Below, piece after piece: positions 43,961 to 55,533 of a DNA stretch of 64,000 nt. The position numbers were made by a program, and so were the translations under genes. The notes beneath the pieces were generated by a model that worked only from the letters and a program-made list of their open reading frames with translations, ran no database searches and was not told where the DNA came from. The DNA is from Panicum virgatum (Eukaryota; Streptophyta; Magnoliopsida; Poales; Poaceae): contig NC_053146.1 of NCBI RefSeq assembly GCF_016808335.1, forward strand, positions 31,783,495 through 31,847,494, in the 5' to 3' direction. How positions within the stretch are numbered: position 1 is the stretch's first letter; every line of letters starts with the position of its first letter.

Positions 43961-45000
43961 CGCAAGCTCAAGCTGGATGATCGCGAAGTCAACCTGGTGT
44001 TCAAACACCCGATTGAACCCCTACGGTGGTCGGAGACGCCGATCACCTTCGACTGTCGTGGTCACTGGGTCCACCTGCCCAGGCCGGGTGCCTACCCTCT
44101 CGTGGTCAGCCCGGTGGTGAGCCAAGTCCGCCTGGCCAAAGTACTCATCGATGGTGGTAGTGCCCTCGACATCATCTTCGCCAGCACGTTGGAGAGCATG
44201 GGCTACGACATGACCTCCCTGGTCCCATCTGACCAGGCCTTCTACGACATCATCCCTGGAGCCGGGTCGACCCCGGTCGGCTGGGCCACCTTGCCGGTTA
44301 CCTTCAGCACCCCGCGACAACTACCTCATCGAGTACGTCAACTTCGAGGTCTCCAAGTTCGAGACCTCCTACCACGCCATCCTGGGATGACCCTCCCTCG
44401 CCAAGTTCATGGCGATCCCCAACCACACGTATCTTCTCTTGAAGATGCCAGCTCCAAAGGGGGTCCTCTCGGTCTACGGATATCTACAGACCTCCTACGC
44501 GTGCGAGGACAAGAACATCGAGCTCTCCGACACCCTGGAATGATCCAGGAACTCGGTTCTTGGTGCCGAGGCAGCAAAGAACCTCCCGGCAGACCAGCAG
44601 CAGATCCCCGCCAAGGAGTCGACTTCCGAGTCATAGCTCGCGCCAGCCGTGGCGACCAAGACCATCGTCCTCCGGGATGATGAGCCGCACAAGACCGCCG
44701 TGATCGGGGCCAGCCTTGACCCGGCATAGGAAGGCACGCTCACCTCCTTCCTCCGGGAGAATTGGGACATCTTTGCATGGAAGCCATCTGACATGCATGG
44801 AGTCCCAAGGAAGGAGGCTGAGCACTCCTTAGATCTAGACACGAAAGCGAGACCCGTCAAGCAACGGCTTCGCCGCTTTGCGCAGGATCGAAAGGAGGCT
44901 ATTAGGGTATAAGTAACCTGGCTCCTCGCTGCCGGTTTTATCAGAGAAGTCGCACACCCAGATTGGCTGGCAAACCCAATCCTTGTAAAAAATAAAAATG
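43961..45000 (+). pseudogene. Tat 3 protease and linker
   Basis: The protease is open around 44080-44330 with AKVLIDGGSALDIIFASTL (DGG active site as usual in Tat) and YDIIPGAGSTPVGWATLPV. A frame change near 44318 leads to NYLIEYVNFEVSKFETSYH, then a TGA at about 44388-44390 (CGA in relatives), then FMAIPNHTYLLLKMPAPKGV. The linker to reverse transcriptase (IGASLDPA, DIFAWKPSDMHGVPRKE, RLRRFAQDRKEAI) has several more stops. Confidence 0.82.
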
Positions 45001-45011
45001 GTGAATGGAGA

Positions 45012-45950
45012 ATGTGTGTTGACTATACCGATCTCAACAAACACTGCCCTAAGGACCCCTTTCCTCTACCACGCATCGATCAGGTCGTCGACTCGACAGC
45101 CGGGTGCATTCTCCTGTCTTTTCTTGATTGTTACTCAGGGTACCATCAGATTGCCCTCAAGGAGTCAGATCAAGAGAAGACATCCTTCATCACCCCTTTC
45201 GGGGCCTACTACTACAACACCATGACGTTCGGCCTCAAGAATGCCAGTGCCACCTATCAGAAGGCCATTCAGAGATGCCTCCAGGGGCAGATCGGGCACA
45301 ACGCCGAAGCCTATGTCAATGATGTCGTCGTTAAGACAAAATGTAATGATCAGTTCATTACGGATCTCTCCGAGACATTTGAAAATCTCAGGAAATTCAA
45401 ATGGAAGCTCAACCCGACCAAGTGTGTGTTCGGTGTCCCGTTCGGAAAACTACTCGGCTTCATAGTCAGTAGACGGGGCATCGAAGCCAACCCCACCAAG
45501 GTCAATGCCATCAGGTTTATGAAGCCTCCCAGGAGCAAAAAGGACCTGATGAAGCTCACAGGGTGCATGGCTGCCTTGAGTAGGTTCATAAGCCGACTCG
45601 ACGACAGAGGCTTACCCTTCTTCAAACTTCTCCGGAAGTCCGACAAGTTCGAGTGGAACGATGATGCTTCCAAAGCATTCCAGGAGCTCAAGGATTTCCT
45701 TATCTCGCCACCTGTCCTAACAGCACCAGAAGATGGGGAAGTCCTCCTCTTGTACATCGCCGCCACCACCAACGTGGTAAGCACTGTCCTGGCCGTCGAG
45801 CGAAATGAGCCGGGTCACGTCTACAAGGTGCAGCGACTGGTCTACTTCATCAGTGAAGTACTCAGCGAGTCCAAGACACGCTACCCACAAGTGCAGAAGC
45901 TGCTGTACACCATCCTCATCACGTCAAGAAAGCTTTGGCACTACTTCTAG
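45012..45950 (+). pseudogene. Tat 3 reverse transcriptase with YVND in place of YVDD
   Basis: An open frame of 312 codons: [48 protein letters not shown], then [13 protein letters not shown] at about 45307-45345, then [18 protein letters not shown] and [19 protein letters not shown]. The first Asp of the catalytic pair is Asn, a G-to-A change that fits deamination of a methylated CpG; this alone would inactivate it. The frame continues into the connection region ([18 protein letters not shown]) and ends at the TAG at 45948-45950. Confidence 0.92.
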
Positions 45951-46640
45951 GCTCACAAGATCAAGGTGGCCTCATCCTATCCACTCGGTGACATCCTGCA
46001 CAACAAGGACGCCAACGGCCAAGTCGTCAAATGGTCGGTGGAACTCGGTGCATTCACGATCGAGTTCAAGCCACGGTCCACCATCAAGTCCCAAGCGTTG
46101 GCCGACTTCGTTGCAGAGTGGACCGAGATCCAAGGTCCTCCACCTGACACCAGATCCGAGCACTGGATCATGTACTTCGACGGCGCCCTCAACCGTGACG
46201 GAGCTGGCGATGGAGTCCTCTTCATCTCCCCAAAAGGTGAACAACTCAAATATGTCCTCTAGTTACTTTTCAAGGCCACCAACAATGCTGCTGAGTATGA
46301 AGCTCTCATTCACGGTCTCCGGATCGCCGTTACACTCGGCATCAAGCGTTTGCTGGCTTATGGTGACTCCAAAGTCGTCATACAGCAAGTCAACAAAGAC
46401 TGGGAGTGCACCAAGGAGAAGATGGATGCCTACTGCAGGGAGATCAGGAAGCTCGAAGCTAAGTTCTATGGTCTGGAATTCCACCACGTCCCCAAGGACG
46501 ACAACATGGCGGCTAACGCTCTGTCCAAGCTCAGATCCAAGCGGTCTGTTGTACCACTCGGCTTGTTCGTCCAAGCACTCAACAGCCCCACAGTCAAGAT
46601 GGAAGAGGAACCTCCTACAAAGCCTGACTTGGTCCCGGCC
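45951..46640 (+). pseudogene. Tat 3 RNase H and archaeal-like RNase H
   Basis: 45966-46262 has LADFVAEWTEIQG and the second RNase H start IMYFDGALNRDGAGDGVLF, stopped by a TAG at 46260-46262. The frame resumes with NNAAEYEALIHGL, and 46350-46640 has AYGDSKVVIQQVNKDWE and FYGLEFHHVPKDDNMAANAL, the end of the domain. Order and motifs match Tat copy 2. Confidence 0.85.
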
Positions 46641-47311
46641 ATAGGGCAGCAGGTCCTGACCCTTGACACCGACTGGCGCTCCCCAATTGTTGACTTCATC
46701 AAGAACAACAAAAGCTATCCAAAGGGAAAGGAGCACGAGAAGCTTGCTCGCCGATCAAGCAACTACATCGTCATAGGAGCCGAGCTGTTCAGACACTCGG
46801 CATCCTCAGGAACCCTGTACAAATGCATTACACAGGATGAAGGAGTCCGACTCCTTAGCGATATCTACTCGGGTATCTGCGGCAACCACGCCGGCGCCTC
46901 TACCCTTGTCTGGAAAGCCTTCCGATTAGGCTTCTACTAGCCCACGGCCCCGGCCGACGCCCAAAACATCGTCAGGCGATGTTCTTCTCCAAGCAACAGC
47001 ACGTCCCGGCTGAGGCCCTACGGACTATACCGCCTTCCTAGCCATTCGCTTGTTGGGGACTCGATTCGCTGGGACCATTAAAGATGGCCGTCGGTGGATA
47101 CAACCACATATTCGTGGCGATCAACAAGTTCACAAAATGGATAGAAGTCAAGCTAGTGACAGCTATTACAGCAGCCAAGGCAGCCGAGTTCATTGAGGGG
47201 ATATCACACCGATTCGGGGTACCTAACCGGATCATCACCGATCTGGATACTTCATTCACGGGCTCCGAGTTCTGGGATTACTGCAAAGAAAGCTAGATCA
47301 ATGTCTACTAC
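46641..47311 (+). pseudogene. Tat 3 integrase, 5' part
   Basis: Follows in frame to 46940 (LYKCITQDEGVRLL, GICGNHAGASTLVWKAFRLG), stopped by a TAG. After frame changes near 46980 the core reads WGLDSLGPLKMAVGGYNHIF and RIITDLDTSFTGSEFW, so the first two catalytic Asp residues are present. A stop lies near 47294. The Tekay element is inserted after 47311. Confidence 0.85.
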
Positions 47312-50300
47312 TGTAACACCCTAATTTAAATTTCAGCATTTATTAATAAATTTAATTGGCTTTATTTAAATTTCTAAGGTTTATTGTGTTTAGTTGGCAT
47401 TTAATCTAATTTTTGTTCCTTAAGTAATTAAAATTTATCATAGGTTTAATTTTTGGTGTTGCATTCATGCTGGTGCATACTTTTATTTGAGTGTGGTTTG
47501 AATTAAAATTTATATTTGAATTCAAACTTTGTTTGAATTAGAAATAGAAAAGAAAAAGAAATAGAAAAGGAACCCATAACCCAAACCCAAAACAACCCGG
47601 CCCATTTCCTTACCCGCGGCCCAGTCCGGCCCGACCCAGCCTCTCCCTCGTCCAGCCGAGCCGGCCCAGCCAGCAGTGCCACCCCCCCGGCCCAGTCCGC
47701 TCGCCCGAGCCCAATCCAGCACCTCGCGCCCGCAAGCACCCGCTCCCTCTGCACGCGGCCCAGCACGCGCTCGCGCAGCAGCCTGCTCGGCCTGCAGCCA
47801 CGCTCGCCCACCCCCTCACTGACCGCCCGGGCCCGCCTGTCGGCGCCATCTCCTTCCTCCTTCCTTTCTCCGGTGCGCCAACAGAACCCGAGCTTCTCGC
47901 CTGGGATCACGTCCGCATCCTCCACGGCACGCCTCCCCAAGATCCCCGCAGGCCCTTAAATTGGCTCCCCACGCCCCCCCCGCACCCCATCCACCCTCGC
48001 GCCGTCCCTCAACCCTAGCCGCCGCCTTCACTCGCTCCGCGGGAGCAGAGCTCCCTGCCCCGCCGCGCCCGCGCTGCTCCGCCGAACCGCCGTCGGCCCA
48101 GGCCCCATAGCAGTTCCGTCCCGACGCTAGGAGCTTTCCCGAAGTCTCCAACCGCAACCCCGACCCGAGCAGCGGGCAGATTTCACCCACGACCTCACCG
48201 CCGGTAAACCCTCCGCCACCCCGAATCCACGCCGCCGGTGGCTGTCCGGTTCGACTGACCCTCGGTTTTCGTTCGCAGCACGATCCCGCGCCTTATTGAG
48301 GAGATCCAAGGCCAGAGTAACCTCTGCGGCGCCTTCTCCTCGAGCTCCGGTCAAGCGCCGCCTCTGCGCCGCCGCCAAACCCGCCGCCGACCCCTCTACG
48401 CTACGATCCGTCCGCCCCGCGCCCTCGGTGAGCCACGCCCCGGTCTGTTCTACCTTTTGGCGCTAGTTTTTGTGGATCCGAAGCCCCAGCACCCCCAGAA
48501 CCCCTTTCGCCGGCGATGCTCCGCCGTGTACATCCGCCACCGCCGCAACACACGCCGTCCCGAACCCCAATCCGCTACTCTGAGCGCACGAGTGTGTTAC
48601 GCATGCTGCGCTCGACCTTTTGCGCTAAACCGTGACCCAAATAGGGCTCTGTAGCCCCAGATTCCCTACTCCGGCGACCCCTCCACCGCGGGAGCTCTGT
48701 CTCCGGCGAGCTCCGCTGCCGCCGTCGCCCGCGGAGCACTTGAGCCATCCGATTTAGAACCAGTGGCTGAGATTAGATCACCCCGCGTTTAGATCCAAAC
48801 CACCCGATCCCGATCTAACGGCCCGTAAGCGTAGATACCGGTTCGGCCGGTACCTTTTGCTAAAGAGCCCCCCGAGTTCTGAATAATGAACCCGCAGTCC
48901 TAGTGTGCTGAAAAATAATTACACCCAGGCCCAGTTTTTTAATGCTTAGACCCCTGAGCTTCTTTAAAATTTAACCCGCCATCGAGCCCCTGTCTTTTTG
49001 CGAGTTAGACCCTGGAGTTAACGTTTAATTATGTTTAGACCCTCGGTTTTGCAGAAAACCCCCTGGAACCTTAGTTTTCTCGCAGATAAGCCCCTAGAAC
49101 TTGTTTTTGGCCTAGTTTATGCGTTTTAGCTCCGTCTTAAGCGTTCTTTATGTCCACGCGATCGTTGTAATGCGTAGAATAGTTTTAGACTAGTTTAGGG
49201 TGCTGTTTTTATGTATTGATGTACTGTTTCTTAGTTTTTGTTAGTGTTTGCTTGTATGCTTATTGTTGTGTCTTGTTTTTGGGCCATGTGTTCGTGAGTA
49301 GACGCTGAGTTACCGGAGGAGCCCCAGTACCAGTACCCAGAGCAGCCGTCTTCTGAGCACTTTGAGCAGCAGCAGGAGTAGTACGAGGAAGGCAAGTATA
49401 ACATGAACAACCTATCATCTTTAAATACATCTTTCATACTGCATTTAATACTGTATGCCTATAAGGACTGTTCTAGCCACTTTATATCCTTTATATATAT
49501 CCTTGGGTTGCATTTTGGTTAGTTGTGCTAGGTAGCTGCGCTATAACACACTCTGGTCCTTTTTAATTAATTTGATTAATGGTTTACTTGAACTTAATTC
49601 TGAGAGTGGCCCTCTGTGTGGATGAGTGGCTCACGTCTCGTTAAAAGATGGTTTTTGTAGAAACATGGTTTAGGGGGCCAGCACGGTGCTTACTGCCTGG
49701 TTGGCCACTCTCCATAAGGACCGGTTCATAGAGCGACAACCTGGGACAACAGCGCTATCACAAGGCTAGAATGGGATAGACTTGGCTTACTAATTAGGTC
49801 TTTTTGGTTTGGAGTAACTTACCTGCGGGGCAAGAGTAGTAAGCTTCAATGGTCCCTGCTCCTCCGGCTTGGTCTGTGCTTGGATTGCGCTCCTGTGCTT
49901 GTACCCCCGGAGGTGGGCCCCATCGTCGCTGACCTAACTCTCGCGGTTACGCCTTACCAACGAGATTCTTTGTAATGGCCTCGTAGTGAGTCGCTAGTCA
50001 TCTCACCTAAGGAAGTGTGATGAACCTCTAGCGTAGCTCACGACTTGTGGGTAAAGATGTGCAACCTCTGCAGAGTGTAAAACTGGTATACTAGCCGTGC
50101 TCATGGTTATGAGCGGCGCAGATCCTCCTTTTGATTAGTGGGGTTGTCTCCTTCCGACGAGGGAGGTGCCTCTCGGGGTTACCTTGGTGGCTTGGTTTCG
50201 GTTTGGTTCCCAGTAGTATCATGTTTAATCTTGATTAATTACTATGTAACTGGGTTAATGGTAATTCATCAACTCGTAGTAAATAGCTTTAATAAAATTT

Positions 50301-50750
50301 TGCCAAGACTTAAAAGCTAATGCAGTCAGTCAGCCAGCCTAGAGCCTCATAGTTTGTGTTATACTTGTTGAGTACAAGTTGTGTACTCACTCTTGCCTCT
50401 TCTCTACTTTTTCATCTTGGACACGCTACTGCTGCTCAGTTCCTGCCGACACGAGGGAGTTCGTCCAGCGCTACCAGGACTACGAGGACTTCTAGGCGTT
50501 CGTCTCCCAGTCGACGTCCCTGTGGTGCCCTGCTTCAGCTTCAGAGAGTTTTTATCGTATTTGTACTTCGCTTCCGCTGTATCAGACATTTTGTCATTAA
50601 TGTAATAAATAACTTCCGTATTCGCTTTATTATGTCTTATTCGTGATATGTGCTGTGATATACTGTTCATTCTGTTGTATATACGTGTGACTTGATCCTG
50701 GCACGTATATGATTGCTCGGTTTATGTTCTTTTATAAACCGGGTGTTATA
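47312..50750 (+). repeat. 5' LTR of the plus-strand Tekay element
   Basis: 3439 bp, starting TGTAACACCCTAATTT. It ends GGTGTTATA, so the terminal CA found in all other copies is TA here. The GC-rich middle holds a CAACCCTAGCCGCCGCC-type motif typical of plant gene 5' ends. Confidence 0.95.
49302..50495 (+). other. Conserved LTR exons A and B with GC-AG intron
   Basis: Exon A is 49302-49391 and exon B is 50440-50495. The intron starts GCAAGT at 49392 and ends CTGCTGCTCAG at 50439. Exon A has one CAG-to-TAG change (49379-49381). The upstream donor GTGAGC is at 48428, in matching phase. Confidence 0.5.
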
Positions 50751-51224
50751 GAGCCGTATCGACTGTAGGACGAAGCCTAGATAGAACTGGTCGAGTTTTA
50801 GGACTTCTTCTCTCCAATCCTTGCCTGCTGAAAACTATTTTACTATTATACCCCTTGAATTCTATGACTTTTACCCGTCTTATCTTGATTTCTCTCTCTG
50901 AAGAATAATTTCCGTAGATTTTGGCCTGAATCAGTCATCTGACCACCATGAGTATTAGCTAAGTGACCCTTTTATAATAATACGATAGCACGCTCTGCGA
51001 CGCGTTGTGTTAGTCGAGTCGTGTGTTAAACTCGGCTAGGTTATGAAAATTGTTTGCTTGTTATTATGCTACATGTTTGATTTGGATTTTTGAATGATTG
51101 CATAGCTTAGTAGTTTAAATGTGTTTAATGAAAATCAGTTTTAAGTTAAAGTTAATTAATTAATAAAACGAGTTAGATCGTTGGGGGTAAAACCACCCAC
51201 TCTATCCTCCCTACTTTATCATGC
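50751..51224 (+). other. Tekay leader, primer-binding site deleted
   Basis: Sequence after the LTR starts GAGCCGTATCGAC, where the minus-strand element has GAGTGGTATCAGAGCCATATCG split by the primer site. The 11 bases between two GAG triplets are missing. The rest matches the leader at 15620-16131 (for example TTAGATCGTTGGGGGTAAAA), up to TTTATCATG at about 51221. Confidence 0.85.
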
Positions 51225-51608
51225 CTCGAGTTTCCGCTGTCTTGTTTGCTAAGAAGAAGGATAACACAAAGAAGAGATGATATCCAGGGATCCACTGGCA
51301 AGGACGTCACCGACGAGGACGTCGGTTTCTGTAAGGGGGTAGGGATGTGACATCTCGGTCCACAGATAGTACAAGAGAAGTTGAGAATCTCTCCGATGAA
51401 ACAAAAGAATTATGCTCTAGTTCCTTTTTCCCGGATTTAGGTGACATTTATCTGGAGTTATCAGCAGTAATGCCTGAGCAGTGTTATCTAAATAGGATAG
51501 AACCTTAAATAATGGAGTTTTTCTCTCTTCCTTGACCTTACCAATCTGGGTTTCCTCTTTGCCCTAGCTCAGACGTCGGCAGAACAAAAAGACCTTGGAG
51601 ACAGTGCA
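51225..51608 (+). other. Foreign segment with a second PPT-LTR-like junction
   Basis: Not homologous to the other Tekay element. It contains AAGGGGGTAGGGA at 51333-51345 followed by TGTGACATCTCGG, which looks like the polypurine tract and LTR start of another Tekay-like element. Further on, a pyrimidine-rich stretch ends CCCTAGCTCAG at about 51572, a good splice acceptor, directly before the open frame of the next gene. Confidence 0.55.
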
Positions 51609-53285
51609 ATGGGTGATGGTGAGAAAACTTGCCAGTGTTGCCAATTCTATGGTGTTCCTTGTCGTCAAGTTCATGCAACTAAAGATGAAGCTACAACTAG
51701 GAGGAACCAGAGGTTGTTCTCCGGTACAAAGAGAAAGAGGTCTCATCAAGAGCAGCTGGTAGAGAATTCCCTTTTCCTCGATAATCCATCGGTCGATGAG
51801 CTACAGACCATCCAGAAGGGAAAGGATCATGAATGCTCTAGAGATACACAGGTCAAGAACCAAGCACTCTATGATTATGTTGATGGGTTGACTATCACTA
51901 TGAATGTGATTCAGCCACACGGTCGCAAGGAGTCCAAAGAGCAAGCAGCAGAGATAGTGCAAGATGTGATGATAAGTTCACAGGGAGGTCAACCAAGTAA
52001 CACCATTCACCGCCACCGCATGTGCTACAAATGCGGGCAAAAAGGTCATTATGCCAAAAGTTGTCCAGCACCTCAGAATCCACGGCAGGCAAGACAGCAA
52101 GGATGCCCAGCTCAGCCCAGGGCGCCACTTCAGGGCAGAGTGAACCACGTGACGGCCGAGTCAGCGGCCGAGGCTCCCAACGTGGTTATTGGTATGTTCA
52201 TGGTTAATTCATATCCAGCTACAGTGCTTTTCGATACTGGTGCTACGCATTCCTTCATTACTCAGTCTTTTGTCGAGCATCATGGTATTCATACTAGCAC
52301 ATTAAAGAGGTGCCTATTAGTATCTTCACTGGGAGGACAGTTGAGGTCTCACACTTACTGCCCGAGAGTCAGTGTCTCCTTGAGGGGAGTAGAGTTCTGT
52401 ACTGATCTAATGGTGGTAGACACCAAGGGCATTGATGTCATTCTGGGAATGGAGACTCTGGCCAAGTGGGGAGTCCGGATAGATTGTGCTCAGAGGACAG
52501 TCTTGCTATCAGCATCCAGTGGCCAGGAGGTTGTTATCAGTGCAGTAGAGCCTTCTGGATTTCTTCATCAGATGGAGGCTAGACCCACGGATGGTATTCG
52601 CGTGGTGTCTGAATTCCCGGATGTCTTTCCGGATGATCTGCCAGGTATGCCGCCTGAACGCGCCATTGAGTTTTGTATTGATCTCTTGCCTGGCACAGCT
52701 CCTATTGCAAAGCGGCCCTACCGTATGGCACCTATAGAGCATGAAGAAGTTAAGAAGACTATTGATGAGTTGCTAGCCAAGGGCTATATCCGTCGCAGCT
52801 TCTCTCCTTGGGCTTTTCCATTGTTGCTGGTAGATAAGAAGGATGGCTCGAAGAGGATGTGTGTGGATTATTGGGAGCTGAATGCAGTCACTATCAAGAA
52901 CAAGCATCCACTGCCCCGCATTGAGGATCTCTTCGATTTGCTTCGAGGTGCTCGTATATTCTCGAAGATTGATCTTCGTTTGGGTTATTTTCAGCTGAGG
53001 ATCCGTCCTGGGGATATTCCGAAGACGGCATTCACCTGCAAGTACGGGCTATATGAATATACAGTCATGTCCTTCGGCTTGACTAATGCCCCGGCTTTCT
53101 TCATGCATCTGATGAACATGGTCTTCATGGATTATCTGGATGTCTTTGTGGTGATTTTCATTGATGATATTCTGATCTTCTCCAAGACAGAAGAAGAGCA
53201 TGAGGAGCATCTGAGACTCGTGTTGCCTCTTATTGAGAGAGCATCAGTTGTATGCCAAGTTCAGCAAGTGCGAGTTCTGGATTGA
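51609..53285 (+). pseudogene. Chimeric Tekay ORF: unrelated Cys-rich head, zinc knuckle, protease, reverse transcriptase
   Basis: 558 codons. Residues 1 to about 155 are unlike the gag of the sister element: [16 protein letters not shown], a basic stretch [14 protein letters not shown], and a CCHC knuckle at C139, C142, H147, C152 ([13 protein letters not shown]). Homology resumes at about 52090-52130. Then come protease with DTGATHSF at about 209-216 and reverse transcriptase with FIDD at about 517-520. YRELN has become YWELN (CGG to TGG). The frame is lost near 53230 by a one-base change. The head recalls SWIM-type zinc domains of plant FAR1/MULE proteins only faintly; I do not assign it. 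Confidence 0.75.
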
Positions 53286-55497
53286 CGAGGTGCCATTCCT
53301 CGGTCATGTTATCTCTCAGGGAGGCATTGCTGTTGATCCGAGCAAGGTGAAGGATGTGCTAGAGTGGGAGACACCGCAGACAGTAAAGGAAGTCAGGTCT
53401 TTCTTGGGCTTAGCTGGATATTATCGGAGGTTCATTGAGAATTTCTCCAAGATCGCGAAGCCTTTGACTTCTTTGCTGGAGAAGAATGTGGCTTTTGTAT
53501 GGACTGATGAGCGCCAGATGGCCTTTGATGAGCTGAAGAAGAGGTTGACTATGGCGCCAGTCCTGACTCTGCCAGACCAGATGAAGAGGTTCACGGTGTA
53601 TTGTGATGCTTCGAAGGATGGTCTTGGGTGTGTTCTGATGCAGGAGGGCAGAGTGATAGCTTATGCGTCACGGCAGTTACGTCGGCATGAGCTGAATTAT
53701 CCCACTCATGATCTTGAGTTAGCCGCAGTTGTACATGCTCTGAAGATTTGGAGGCATTACTTGTATGGACAGCGGTGTGATATCTACACTGATCACAAGA
53801 GCCTCAAGTACATTTTCACGCAGAATGAGCTGAACATGCGGCAGAGGAGATGGTTAGAGTTGGTCAAGGATTATGACCTGGAGATTCACTATCATCCGGG
53901 CAAGGCCAATGTTGTAGCAGATGCTCTGAGCAGAAGAAGTTATGTCAACATGGCCGTGGCTTTCCAGATGCCTCCAGAGTTATGTGAGGAGTTCGAGCAG
54001 TTGAGTCTGGGCTTCTTGCATCATACCTCCAGTGCAGCATTTGAGGCAGTACCGACTCTAGAGTCAGAGATCAGGCAGCATCAGAAAGATGATGAGAAGC
54101 TGCAGGAGATCCGTGAGTTGCTCAAGAAGGGCAAGGCTCCTCATTTCAGAGAGGATGATCAGGGTACCTTGTGGTACAAGAACCGGATCTGTGTGCCAGA
54201 TGTGAAGGATCTCCGGAAGTTGATTCTGAGTGAGGCCCATGATACAGCTTACTCTATTCATCCGGGCAGCACGAAGATGTACTATGATCTGAAGGAACGT
54301 TTCTGGTGGTATGGGATGAAGCGTTCAGTGGCAGAGTACGTGGCTATTTGTGACACCTGTCAGCGTGTCAAGGCTGAGCATCAGAGGCCAGCAGGTCTGT
54401 TACAGCCTTTGAAGATTCCAGAGTGGAAATGGGAAGAAATCACTATGGACTTCATTGTTGGATTGCCTCGTACTCAGAAAGGGTTCAACTCCATTTGGGT
54501 AGTAGTGGATCGATTGACGAAGGTTGCTCACTTCAGTCCAGTGAACACTACTTACTCCGGTGCTAGACTTGCAGAGTTGTACATCTCTCGGATTGTCTGC
54601 TTGCATGGTGTGCCCAAGAAGATCATATCTGACAGAGGGTCTCAGTTCACTTCTCGGTTCTGGGAGCAGCTTCATGATTCGTTGGATATGAAGCTGCGAT
54701 TTAGTACGGCTTATCACCCTCAGACAGATGGGCAGACAGAGAGAACCAACCAAGTGTTGGAGGATATGCTGAGAGCTTGTGCCATTCAGTACGGTACTAG
54801 TTGGGATAAGTGCCTGTCTTATGCTGAGTTCTCATATAACAACAGCTATCAGGCCAGTCTGAAGAAGTCCCCCTTCGAGGCATTGTATGGCAGAAAGTGC
54901 AGGACTCCTCTCTATTGGGATCAGATTGGTGAGAAGCAGCTCTTCGGCCCTGAGATCATAGATGATGCAGAGCAGATGGTTCAGGCTGTGCGAGAAAATC
55001 TGAGGATTGCACAAAGCAGACAGAAGAGCTATGCTGATGGCAAACGGAGACACCTGACTTTCAGTGTCGATGATTATGTGTACCTGAAGGTGTCTCCGAT
55101 GAGGGGAATCCGCAGATTTAATGTCAAGGGGAAGTTAGCACCTCGTTATGTGGGGCCATTCAAGGTGCTAGAGCGGAAAGGCGAAGTTGCTTATCGCCTG
55201 GAGTTACCTCTCAGCCTCTCAGGAGTTCATGATGTCTTCCATATATCTCAGCTGAAGAGGTGTCTGCGAGTGCCCGAGGAGCAGGCACCCCTGGATGGAG
55301 TCGATGTGCAGGAAGATCTGACTTATACTGAGCATCCGGTGAAGATTCTGGAGACATCAGAGAGAGTTACCCGGAACAAGCGCAGCAAGATGTGCAGAGT
55401 TCAGTGGAGTCACCACAGTGAAGCTGAGGCTACATGGGAGCGAGAAGATGAGCTTAGGAAGACATATCCAAATCTCTTTGCTAGCCAGCCCAGCTAA
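53233..55497 (+). CDS. Tekay pol 3' part: RT end, RNase H, integrase, chromodomain
   Basis: 754 codons open, but the first codon here is TTG after a frameshift, so it could only be made as part of a polyprotein. RT thumb at residues 1-110, RNase H with VYCDAS at 121-126 and TDHKS at 186-190, integrase zinc domain H336, H343, C373, C376, catalytic D406, D467 and E503, then the GPFKVL and VFHISQLK region, and a chromodomain-like end from about residue 700 ([18 protein letters not shown]) to the TAA. All catalytic residues are present. This part is intact where the minus-strand element is broken. Confidence 0.93.
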   Translation: MREHQLYAKFSKCEFWIDEVPFLGHVISQGGIAVDPSKVKDVLEWETPQTVKEVRSFLGLAGYYRRFIENFSKIAKPLTSLLEKNVAFVWTDERQMAFDELKKRLTMAPVLTLPDQMKRFTVYCDASKDGLGCVLMQEGRVIAYASRQLRRHELNYPTHDLELAAVVHALKIWRHYLYGQRCDIYTDHKSLKYIFTQNELNMRQRRWLELVKDYDLEIHYHPGKANVVADALSRRSYVNMAVAFQMPPELCEEFEQLSLGFLHHTSSAAFEAVPTLESEIRQHQKDDEKLQEIRELLKKGKAPHFREDDQGTLWYKNRICVPDVKDLRKLILSEAHDTAYSIHPGSTKMYYDLKERFWWYGMKRSVAEYVAICDTCQRVKAEHQRPAGLLQPLKIPEWKWEEITMDFIVGLPRTQKGFNSIWVVVDRLTKVAHFSPVNTTYSGARLAELYISRIVCLHGVPKKIISDRGSQFTSRFWEQLHDSLDMKLRFSTAYHPQTDGQTERTNQVLEDMLRACAIQYGTSWDKCLSYAEFSYNNSYQASLKKSPFEALYGRKCRTPLYWDQIGEKQLFGPEIIDDAEQMVQAVRENLRIAQSRQKSYADGKRRHLTFSVDDYVYLKVSPMRGIRRFNVKGKLAPRYVGPFKVLERKGEVAYRLELPLSLSGVHDVFHISQLKRCLRVPEEQAPLDGVDVQEDLTYTEHPVKILETSERVTRNKRSKMCRVQWSHHSEAEATWEREDELRKTYPNLFASQPS

Positions 55498-55519
55498 ATC
55501 TCGGGGATGAGATTTCTTT

Positions 55520-55531
55520 AAGGGGGTAGGG
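55520..55531 (+). promoter_or_regulatory. Polypurine tract of the plus-strand Tekay element
   Basis: AAGGGGGTAGGG just before TC and the 3' LTR, the same as at 10965-10976. Confidence 0.92.
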
Positions 55532-55533
55532 TC

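Noticed and set aside
45805..46644. 279-codon plus-strand ORF
   Set aside because: A Ser/Thr/Arg-rich shadow of the Tat 3 RNase H region in another frame.
47503..48378. Overlapping ORFs in the GC-rich part of the plus-strand Tekay LTR
   Set aside because: Repeated in the 3' LTR (55725-56601), but on the strand opposite to the element's likely transcript, low-complexity Arg/Gly/Ala, and without domain motifs.
51609..52070. Firm assignment of the chimeric head to a FAR1/MULE SWIM zinc finger
   Set aside because: The C-x-C spacing and GVPC are suggestive, but the final Cys-x-His is not present as in SWIM domains, and no search was possible.
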